From Hepsetus odoe (taxonomy: Eukaryota > Chordata > Actinopteri > Characiformes > Hepsetidae), in contig CM029366.1 of assembly GCA_017165825.1 (NCBI GenBank), forward strand, positions 32,130,349-32,194,348: a stretch of DNA of 64,000 nt, written 5' to 3'. The notes under the pieces were generated by a model that saw only the letters and a list, made by a program, of their open reading frames with translations, searched no databases and was not told the DNA's origin. Below are positions 41,682 to 52,205 of this stretch, in pieces (within the stretch, counting starts at the first letter, position 1; every line of letters starts with the position of its first letter). The position numbers were made by a program, and so were the translations under genes.

Positions 41682-41885
41682 TTATGTAAGGGACTGTTGC
41701 TCCAGTTGCAAGGCCAACATGTGCTCAGCGTCACATTCCTGAGGCTGGGAACCTCCTCCGAGGCCTAAACAAGTCTCTGCACAGATCTCGACCTGCAGTC
41801 TTTCACGTTCCTCGCTGGAGATTAAGCTGCGCCTTTGGCGTCTGATACAGTCAAGCCTAACTTCCCCCTTGGAGGAGGAACCCAT
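41682..41885 (-). CDS. Orphan 67-codon ORF between fam83c and mmp24, doubtful
   Basis: MGSSSKGEVRLDCIRRQRRS, LISSEERERLQVEICAE, then CDAEHMLALQLEQQSLT and a stop. Composition looks protein-like and the N-terminus begins MGSSS, but no family is recognised and the flanking splice signals are weak. It may be chance or an old pseudogene exon. Confidence 0.15.
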   Translation of the reverse strand: MGSSSKGEVRLDCIRRQRRSLISSEERERLQVEICAETCLGLGGGSQPQECDAEHMLALQLEQQSLT

Positions 41886-42129
41886 ACCTGTACTTTCTCA
41901 CCTGTCAGAACTGAGAACGAATGAACACCTGAGGTGCTTGTAAATTTTCAGCAGGGTGGAAATTTACAGGCAGGCAGCCTTCGATCGCACGTTTGCTCAT
42001 GAGAATTTTTTAGGAATAAGAATGATAATAAAATCATTATAAGATGATGATAATTATAATAAAAAGTCCCGTCTAACTCATACTGAGGATTAAATGAAAG
42101 AAACGGGAACTAATGTTTTAGTGCAACAA

Positions 42130-42425
42130 TGCCTAACGATACAAGGTTCTAGATAAAGGGGTTCCACCCACTGAGCGTTAAGCAGTGAACGAATCACCTT
42201 ATCATCTGGAATCATCTGTTTCTTCACTGCTTCATGTCTTAAGTTAGACGCTTTGTTCTGCTTGAAGGTTCAGACGTAGATCACTGTGTGGATTAACCAA
42301 CACAGAACTATCAAACTGCTCAGGTACAGAGACTGGACTGAACATGAGAGACAACAACACTGTCCTTCAGGAAGATCTGGAGAACTGTTCCTCAACAAGA
42401 CTCTTTGGAAGTCAATTATAAACTA
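42130..42425. mobile_element. Composite of families E and D
   Basis: Family E part (acaaggttctagataaaggg ... aagttagacgctttgttct) shared with 62180-62345. It joins the family D end (gactggactgaacatgagag ... gagaactgttcctcaac). Confidence 0.45.
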
Positions 42426-42837
42426 GTACTAATATTTATTTTATATTTTCGCAAGTTCATTCTTTAAGCTTATATAGGAAGCAAATGTTGTCAGTTTAGC
42501 TGCTCAGGGAATGAAGTTCTTGTTCCATTTCTGATTTTGCTCTCCAGGGTGGAAATAGCTTCTGCTATTTCTGTTTATCTGAAGCTCTGTGTCGCGTCTA
42601 AACTGGGCTCTATCAGTCAAACACGCAGCGACAAGTGAAACTAATCTCACTTCAGTCTCTCAGAGAGAAGTGGTGAGGTGTAAAATTCCAGAGAGGGGAG
42701 TTTGGCTGTGTTACCTAAAGTTACATGCAAATGTTCTGAAAATGAATTTTGTTTTCAACATCATGTTCTACTAGTAACTTCTCCTTTTCTGCTGGTTAGT
42801 AATAAAACCTTTTGTTTAACAGTGATGATCTTTTACT

Positions 42838-43075
42838 TTCGGCTGCTCCATTTAGGAGTTGCCACGGCTTCTCCATTTCTTCCTGTCCTCTGCATCTTCC
42901 TCTTTCACACCGACCACCTGCATGTCCTCTCTCACCACGTCCATAAACCCTGTCCTTCCTCTTTTCCACTTTTCTAGCAGCCCCATCTTCAACATCCTCC
43001 TCCTGATATACTCCTCATCTCTCCTCTGGACGTGTCCAAACCAACGCAGTCTCGCTTCTATAACCTTCTTCATTA
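42838..43075 (-). mobile_element. RTE-clade LINE, 3' fragment
   Basis: The minus strand encodes ARLRWFGHVQRRDEEYIRRR and MDVVREDMQVVGVKEEDAED. It lies just past the fam83c polyadenylation signals. Confidence 0.85.
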
Positions 43076-43284
43076 TTTATTTAACATCGGTGACCCTTTA
43101 AAATGTCAGAGTAAATTCTACTGGGGTGTAAGCAGTTAAAACCACAAAGTATCCAAATGCTAACAATAGTAACAAAAAGCAGCACAACGAACAGAACTCG
43201 AATATTCCGATTTTTCAGGCCAGCCCTACCCTTCTGCACCTCAAGACTTATAGGCCATCAATGCAGAACATGTGCTTTTCTTTC

Positions 43285-43290
43285 TTTATT
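43285..43290 (-). terminator. Candidate fam83c polyadenylation signal
   Basis: AATAAA on the minus strand, 127 bases past the fam83c stop codon. A second AATAAA lies near 43076-43081, just before an RTE fragment. Which one is used is unknown. Confidence 0.5.
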
Positions 43291-43416
43291 ATTTGCTGGA
43301 AAACAAAAAGGCACAAGAAGACACTTTCCATTCGCACAATGACCCGATGCCACACCGGAGAGGTACGGAAAGCAAAAGCAAACTTCAACGGATTAACGTC
43401 TTTCACATCAATGAGG

Positions 43417-44389
43417 TCAATTGTTGTTCTTCAGCTCAAAGCGGCTGTACACCTGCTTTGACTTCAACTTGTTGTAGTGATTAACCAGGTCCAGTTTGCT
43501 GTGTCCCAGGGTCATACGTTTCTCATCACGCCGATTGAGCCTAGTCTCCTGTCCCATTCGCTCCTTTGGCATGGCCCCTGGTGGTGGAGGACTCTGCATA
43601 CTCTCTGGCTCATTTTGCGAGAGGTCTGGACCACCAAAGGCCGTACTTTGAGGTGGAGATCTCTGGAAAGTATACGGGTCCCTTTCTTTGCCAGATGGGA
43701 AGAACAAGTCTGCAAATTTATTTAAAAAAGGGTTTGGGGGACTGCGCACTTTGGGAGGGTATTTGTTCTCCAGTGTTGGCTTCGGAGCTGGAGGAACTTT
43801 GGGGGAACTGTAGACGTTCTTATGGTCATAAAGACCCATAGCCTGGAATTTGGATGTCGGTCCAGCAAGGTTTGCCCGCAGGAATTCTGGTGTTCCCGCT
43901 TTGGCCCATTCCACTCCAGGGACGTGGCCTCCTACTGATGACGGCTGATCTGTTGTTGAGCTCTGGAGGGTGTCGCTGGGTGACCCTCTGCCAATGTGGT
44001 TTGTTTGAGGCATTTGTCCCCCAGGACTTGTAACGCCTCTCCTCTCGGGACTCTTGAGTGCGTTGGGGTCCTTCTCCTGCGTGACCTTGTAGATTTGAGG
44101 GGTAAGGCCAGGAGCAGCTTTGATGCTGGACACACTGTTGCTAGACTGGCTGCTGGAATTCTCCGAGCACAACTTTTCCCTGCTTCCTCTCTCCTGAAAG
44201 AAGTCCATAGTGGGTATCTGCACATTGTACGAGTAGTAGGGAAGGCCTTCCTCGTCAGGGTTATGGAAGCGCTCGATGATTTGGGAGTCAGCGTAGAGGC
44301 AGCGAAATTCCCTGTCAAAGCTGTCAGTGATGCGGCCGGAGAAGTGCAAAATCATGTTGCTGTGCACCTGAGCAGACAGCCAGGTAAAA
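43417..44389 (-). CDS. fam83c: fam83c exon 4: end of DUF1669 and C-terminal tail
   Basis: The exon opens FTWLSAQVHSNMILHFSGRI, TDSFDREFRCLYADSQ. A long low-complexity tail rich in proline and serine follows (SSSQSSNSVSSIKAAPGLT). It ends DEKRMTLGHSKLDLVNHYNK and SKQVYSRFELKNNN with a TGA stop at 43417-43419. An AATAAA lies about 130 bases downstream on the same strand. The tail is less conserved than the domain, as is usual for FAM83 proteins. Confidence 0.94.
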
Positions 44390-47300
44390 CTAGAAAAGGA
44401 ACACAAAAAGAGGAACATGAGGTCTTTGCATGAGAAGTTTTAACACTGTGCTGTGTACAAAAACCCAAGATCTCCAGATTCACATATTTTTCATTGCATT
44501 ATATTATGCCTCGGGAATAATTATAAAATACAAAATTTACAGAAAGAATATAGTCTGCAAAATGACCGGTTTTTGGTTACAGACCGGTTACAGACAGCAC
44601 GGGTGTAACTATTCATCATGAAAGGAGAGAAATCTGATGCCTAGTTTAGACACCAAAACCGTAAACTCATGTCATCCCGCACACACCGCCAGCTCTTGTG
44701 CCGTTAGTAAGTTATGTAACAGCCGAATGCAGTCATGATAGCGCAGTGTTGGCCTGGTGGTGAGGTACTTGTCCTCTTGGTCAGAGGGTCGTGGGTTTGA
44801 GTCCTAGACAAGTAGGTTGCCCTGAGATATCCTTGAGCAAGGTACCATCCCCACCACTGCTCCCTGGGTGCAGTCGTTGCAGCGCAGGGTGTGTGTGTTT
44901 GGATGGGTTCAATGCAAAGGACACATTCACTCCACACTGTTTGGGTTTGAGTGCCAGCACAGGAATTTCTGTCTGTCTGTCTGGTTTTTCTTTATTCTTT
45001 TACCTCGGAATGTTAAAGTCTTGTCTTTAATAATGTATTCATTGTGCGCTAAGCTTCAGGCTAAAATTCTATCATTTTTCTTTTCATCTCATTTTAAAGC
45101 ATGAAGTGAAAGTGAAAGTGACCATCCTAGTCATTGTGAAACAAGGCACAGTGCACAAAATTACCCACACACTCAAGTGCAGCTGGGGGCAGCTATTAAA
45201 AGCAGCCAGGGAGCAGTGACAGGGACGGTACCTTGCACAAAGGTACCTCAACCTCAGAGCAACCTATTCGGGGGATTCGGGGGGGGATTAAAAGTCTTGT
45301 TTCGGTTCTAAAAGGATGCTTTAATTCCTAACACAACGTTAATATGGCATGTCGTTATTCTGATTGATATCTTGACTGTGGCGTATAGAAGACGTTAATC
45401 AAGATAAGGCACTTCTTTGTGTTCCTGATATTTTCTGCTGATAAGCAGAGATCTCTGGGCGACATTAGCTATGATAAGTGACACGTTCTTGAATGAACGG
45501 TCTCTCTGAGTGATGTGTGTCCATAAAGAGCTGGCACAAGTGTACATTCACAGCATCAGAATCCGAAAAACCTGCTTTTTTAGCGATCCCGAAAGAAAAA
45601 TGCTTAATTAAATGCTTAACACATGCAATAAAACTTGGATTTATGATCCATAAGTCAAGATCAAGTGCAATAATGAGTCACCAGCTTTATTTCCTTCATG
45701 AAGATGCATTCTCAAACATATTACCGAGTGCACACAGGTCAGCACCGGCTCTTCCACAGACAAAGCCTTTTACACTTCGGGACGAGCCTCGCCCACTATG
45801 TACACTCCTGTGCTCACCAACTAAACCCTAAACACCAGGCTGGTGCCGCGCTGAAAAAACAACGGAGAAAACACGTCCTCGGCTGAATCCGTCACTGCAC
45901 CGAGGCGCTGGTCGATGTTTTACCTTCAGACACATGCAAGACACAAGACCCGGCAGTAACTGGAAGCCTATAAACCGTGCATTAAGGCCAGAGTCAGCCG
46001 TTGTGACGGTGCAGACCAGAGACCTGGGAGTTGCTGAATCATCATCTTTTCATCGCTAAGCTGCTAAAATCCCCACATGCCTGTTGTGCCAAAGCAAGGC
46101 TCAGCCTACAGCCTTTCATCTCCACACAAAGCCTGAAAGTCTGTCGGAGCAGGAAGTAGAAACCCGATAGTGAAAACAAAACGAAAGAGGGTGCCGTGGT
46201 AGAGCGGCTACCTGTTCAGGTGATTTCGTTGGAAAATCTTTTTTTAGAACATTTTTTATAAGTATTCACATCAGGGCGGCACGGTGGTGCAGTGGGTACT
46301 GTAGCCTCACAGCAGCCTGGGTTCGATTCCCAGGCGGGGCGGGCCGTGTGTGTGGAGTGGACACACACGTTCTCTCTGCAGGACCCTCCTGGTGTCCAAG
46401 GACATGTCTATGTCTGTCAGTGATATGCTAAATGGCCCATTGATGTGAATGTGTGTTTGACCTGTGATGGACTAGTGACCTGTCTAGGGCGCCCCCCGTC
46501 TTTTAGACTCCAGCACCCCCCAAAACCCTAATTAGGACAAGCGGCTCAGAAAAAGACTGACTGCTGACTATCCATGGAGTCTGGGAAACAAATGACAGAG
46601 TTGACAGCTTGACCCTCAAGCAAGAGTTCTGGCAAATCCTGCTTTGCAACGGTCTGACGGGCAAACACAGAGCCTGACTCGACTGCTGGCTCGTCTGTGT
46701 CTTCACTACTGCGTTTGAGTGGGTGTTGTGAGCAGAAATTCTTTATTTTTATAGGAAAAAAAATGAATTACTACAAGATAATTTAAATAAAACGGAATTT
46801 ATCAACACTTTGGTGCCTCCAGGGAGGTTGTGGGTTCAATTCCTCAGTCTGGGGTCTTTCCTTGGAGTGGACATGTCCTCCCCATGTCTGTGTGGGTTTC
46901 CTCCAGGAGATCTGGTTTCCTCCCACCAACACGGAGTTCCTCTGGAGATACTGCTACGCTCCATAGGTGTGTCTGATTGTGTTATTTCCTTATGATCTGG
47001 CAACCTGTCCAAGCGGAAAGACTCCAGCACCCGCTGCAACACTAATTAGGGTCATCAGCTCAGCAAGTTTTAATTGGAGAAATATAAATATTGGGAAACT
47101 GCTTCACTCAAGGAGCAGAAAAGATTTTCTTCAATTGTTGATCAAAATGTTGAGCAAACAATAAAGGTTTGTAATTTTCTACTCTATTTAACATTATTTT
47201 AACACCAAAACACCTTGATGGTAGAACATGAAATGGAAAAATAAGCATCACTTATTATATATTCTGCGAAAAATGCTCACATTTGAAGGGAACAGTGGTC

Positions 47301-49885
47301 TCCCTTGCTTTGGACAGAGACGCAGTGTCTCATCAGAAGGCAGGTTTTTATCCAGCTGCCATTTAAATTCAAGTGAATAAGTGAAATGTTGCAAAACAAT
47401 TATGCAAATTAGTCTCCCTTTCTATCGGCTCTGAACAAGAGAATAAAATGGAGAAATATGCAAATCCTAACATGTCGAACAGCTTCACGAGGCTGCTGTG
47501 TTTTAAGTACCGGCTCTGGAAATTAAGGTGGAGTTTTGATCAAGAATGCCTGAAATCACAGTTTAATACATACATACATACATATAATCTACAGGATTTA
47601 TTTGGTAAAAGCACTTCCATCATAATTTATTACAAACCCTTATGTGACGTCCTGGGACTTTTCCATCAGATATGCAAAACGGATGCCTCTTAGAGAGCCA
47701 ACAAGCATGTGTGGTCCAAAACCTTGCCTGCCTATGTTACATCTGAGGGGCAGCGGTGGCCTAGTGGTTACGGCTTTGGCCACAGGATCAGACGGTTGTG
47801 GGTTCAAACCCCTTACCAGTAGGTTGCCCTGAGGTACCCTTGAGCAAGGTACCGTCCCCGTCACCGCTCCCCGGGCACTTTCAATAGCTGCCCCCTGCTG
47901 CACGTGTGTGTGTATGGGTGAAACGCAGAGGTTGAATTTTGCTGCGTTTCACAATGACAAGGGTTATCACTTTCACTTTCACATCTCCAATATATACTAA
48001 CATGTAGTTACAACCCTCACACTGGCTTAAGCCACACCCACTTTCCAAATCCCTTTAATATTAACCTTCATTAAGTGTCTCCATCCTTTCTCCGAGCTGC
48101 TCATCCTGCTCGGGGTCGTGGGGTCTGACCCTGCGCTCACAAACAAAGAACGAACCCAGACTGGGACTCGAACCCTCAACCGTCCCGCAGTGGAGGGACT
48201 GGCCAGGGTGTAGATTTACATTTACAGCGTTTAGCAGTAACTACATTTCCTAACTACAGGGGGACAGTCTCTCCCTGCAGCCACGGGTTTAGGGTTCCTC
48301 TCAGGAACCCAATGGTGGTGCCGAAGGTGGGATTTGAACCTGTGACCTCACCTAGAGAAGACCTGGGCCGAGCATTTCTTACCTGTACGATCCTGCGATC
48401 ACCTCCTCGCAGTCAATGATCATGAATTTTTCCTGAACTTGTCCTGTAAATTTCTTCCCACTCTTGGTGCAGTACGTGTCTCCGCATACGCTGCGTATCC
48501 GCATGTTCTGCAAACATGTAGAGAACGGCTTTGTGTTTATATTTCAGCTAACTGCACTACAAGATTCTAAACTTGTAAAAATAGGGGCTAAAAAGGAACA
48601 TATTTAAAAGGTTTTTCCAAAACCGCATACATGTTCCGTATAGTGGAAAAAAGTTCTTCATCTTATTACAAAAAGGGAACATGTTTGTGTCCTTTAAAAA
48701 TGGTTCCATGCATCGAAACATGTTTTCCAGGGTGCACAATTAAAGAGAATGTTCTAAATAGTACTTCATTACTATTACAATTACAATATTCATGGATGAA
48801 TGGAACGGTCTGTCCTTTAAGGAACCACATATGGTCTTTATAGTGCTAAAAAGGGGTTCTTCAGCTATTCTAAAACATGTACTAATGATGTATGGAACCA
48901 TTTCAAAAATCAAAAACATATCCTTCCTTGTGTACTCAATAGAAAAGGTTCTTTTAGTACAGAATGGTTATTTTTTGTACTTAAAATAGTGGCCAAATAG
49001 AGCCACTTTTGCAAGATTCTTTAAAGAACCAAAAATGAGTTCTGGATAGCACAAAATAGGGGTTCTTCAACTTATTGCAACACTGTTTTGGTGTTGTGTG
49101 GAACCATTTTAAAAGAACACAAACATGCTCTCCCCATGCAAGCAACAAAAAAAAGGTTCCATAAAGTACTAACCATAATGTGCACTCAGTGACCTCAAAG
49201 AACCATTAAGAACCTTTGATACTTTGCCACTGGAACTACTAAATAACCTTTAGTAAAAGTGGGGAGTGGAGAACCTATAGAAACATGTAGTCTGACTTTG
49301 GGAAAAGGTTCTTTATGATCAAAACAAAGTCCACTTTACAGCTAGAACAGCCCTTAGAGGGAGATGAAGGGTTGTTCCATGGAAGACAAAGACGTTCCGT
49401 CTATTGTGTTACATAAGGGAAAGTGAAGTAAAAGTGACTATTTGCCATTAAAATTCTTATCATTTAACCCACACACACCGTCCATCGGGGGCAGCTTTGT
49501 CCAGCTCCTGGGGAGCAGTGATGGGGACAGTACCTTGCTTAAGGGTACTTCAGGGCAACCTACTGGTCTGGGATTCGAACCCACGACCTTTCGATCCTGG
49601 GGCCTCGTCCCAAAACACTAGACAACCTCTGCCAAAGAGCATCAAGTGCATAAACTGATGTAGAATGTTCCCTTTAATGTGAACGCGGAACCTCATCAGC
49701 TTTGACTTACATGCAAGTGTGAGTTCTGGATGTCCAGTGCCGAGCACATGTCCGTGAAATAACTGAGATTCTTCTCGTCCAGCAGAATGTACACCGGAAC
49801 CCTGCGCTTGTTGGAGGCCTCGATTAAGTCACAGAACAGGTCAACGTCTGTGAAGATGTCCATCACCACGGCGATGACCTGCACA

Positions 49886-49917
<32 letters not shown>

Positions 49918-52116
49918 ACGTGTGAGGACTGGTTCTGACACCAACGCAGCATGTCTGAGATTCTCTCTCTGTTAAACCCACGCTGATCAAAAAGGACATT
50001 TAATCACTGCAAAGAAAGGTTCTTTGTGTCCATAACAGCAGCTTTTTCCAACTCTTTTAGAACCTTTTTCAAAGTAAAGAACAGCAACTGGCTTTCCATC
50101 AGGCACATTTGTTAAAATAATGTTTCCTTCAACTTTAAAAAGAGTAGAATGCTGCTTTATAGAACCATTTTTAAAGGATTTTAAACAAACCATAGAAAAG
50201 GTTCCAAAAGGGTTCTTTTTCAACAGGGTCAAAAAGGGTTCTTGTAACATCAGTGGAAGTGCTTAAAGAACTATATATGCTGGAGGTGTCAGAGTTAAAG
50301 AGGCTGAGATTTTCATTTGGAGGGACAAGAATGGACAGGATTAGAAATGAGTACGTTAGAGGAACAGCTCAGGTTGGACAGTTTGGAGACAAAGTGAGAG
50401 AAGTGAGACTGTGTTGGTTTGGACATGTCCAGGAGAAGGATGCTGAAAATGGAGCTGCCAGGAAAGAGGAGAAGAGAAAGGACAGAGAGGAAGTTTATGG
50501 ACGTGAGCGAGAACATGCAGGGGTGACGGTGTGAAAGAGGACCGAAGAAATGGAGATGGATGATCTGCTGTGACGACTCCTAAACGGGAGCATCGGAAAG
50601 ATGAAGACGTGCAACAAGTTCTCACGTATATCCAACCAAAGAGGGATTAAAAAGGGTTCTTTAGCATGTAACAATAGTGGAACCTGCTTTAATGTCTTAA
50701 AAGAACGGTATACAACAAGTTCTCACGCATATCCAAACAAAACATTTCTATTAAGGACCAAAAAGGGTTACTTTATATTTTAGAAAATCATTTTTTGATG
50801 ATATTTAGAATTTATTTATTCCACAACAGCGGAACCTTTGTAGTGCTACATAGAAACATTTAGGTTTTTTTAAAGAAACACATAGAAAGAATTCTGCATG
50901 TTGCTTAAAAGGGTTCTTAAATGTTCTTGTGTTACAGGGAACCATTTCAAAAGAGCACAGATATAGTCTCCATAGTGCACTCTTAACAAAGAAGAGTCCA
51001 ATACTAAAAGTTTTTTTTTTCCAGCATATACTGTTCAGCGTTATCTAGAACCATTTGTGAAAAGATCTGAAAGGAACCACATAGAGAACCATTTAACCAG
51101 GCTTTTAACGCGTTTGGGTGACTGGCATAAGCTTGAGGAAACACTAAAGGACCACTGGAGAACCTCCTTGTTCTGTTAAAGTGATACTTAACAAAATTGT
51201 TAATGAGTTAATGAGTAAAACAGGCTCTCTTAAGGTGGAACTAATTAAGCCAGTAATTCAAGGCACAAATCCCACTTTTAATCATTTTGGATAAAATCAT
51301 GTTGATTTATTTCTAGTGTTAATTATAAGAAGGGGAGGTTTTAGTGCAGCTCCCAAAACAATGAGGCTGTTGTCACTAAACTGACCCAGTTCAGGTGAGA
51401 GAGATTTGGGTTGAAGCTTTCAGGACAGTCTTACTGAATGTTCTTCATCTTTAATGTTGGAGGTGTTCTGTGCTTGGACTCTGGTTACGGACAGAAGTTG
51501 GTCCAGATTATAAGAGACAGCATTAGTTTAAGGGGAAGATTAACTCAGTTTAAATTCTACCGTTCCACCTTAAATTGCCTGGTCATGAGAGCTCAGTGGC
51601 AGTGATCCGAATGATCCGTTCCACCTTAAATGGCACGGTAGCGGCAGTGCTGACGTTGAGCTCGGGTTGCCTACTAGTTTGAATCCCCCGTTCCACCTTA
51701 AATGGCACAGTAGTGACAGTGATCCGGGCCGGTTGGTCTAATTCTCCGTTCCACCTTAAAAGGCGCCGCTCCAGGAGGCGCGCTACTACTACTGTACCAT
51801 TTAAGGTGGAACGGAGAACTCGGGTAACTTCAGATCAAAGTCAACACTGCCGTTACCGTGCCATTTAAGGTGGAACGGAGATTTCAAAACGAACCAACTT
51901 GAGCTTAGATCAACTTCGACGGTGTTCCATTTAAGGTGGAATGCAACGTTCATATGATTTCAATTTAGATCAGCGCCAGCACAATGTCATTTAAGGTGGA
52001 ACGGAACATTTGAACCATTAGGCAATTATAACCTGGATCACGGTCTCAACACGGCCATTTAAGGTGGAACGGGGAATTCGAATAAGAAGCTTTGCGTAAA
52101 AGTTCCCAAAGAAGCT

Positions 52117-52205
<89 letters not shown>

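Noticed and set aside
36278..43416. eif6 between mmp24 and fam83c
   Set aside because: No frame on either strand resembles eIF6. The interval holds repeats and unique noncoding sequence.
43996..44433. 145-codon plus-strand ORF, and a 128-codon minus frame at 43932-44318
   Set aside because: Both are shadows of fam83c exon 4 in other frames.
47745..47830. tRNA gene from A and B box sequences
   Set aside because: The boxes belong to SINE heads. No full cloverleaf with a paired acceptor stem is seen, and the same head recurs in about 30 SINE copies.
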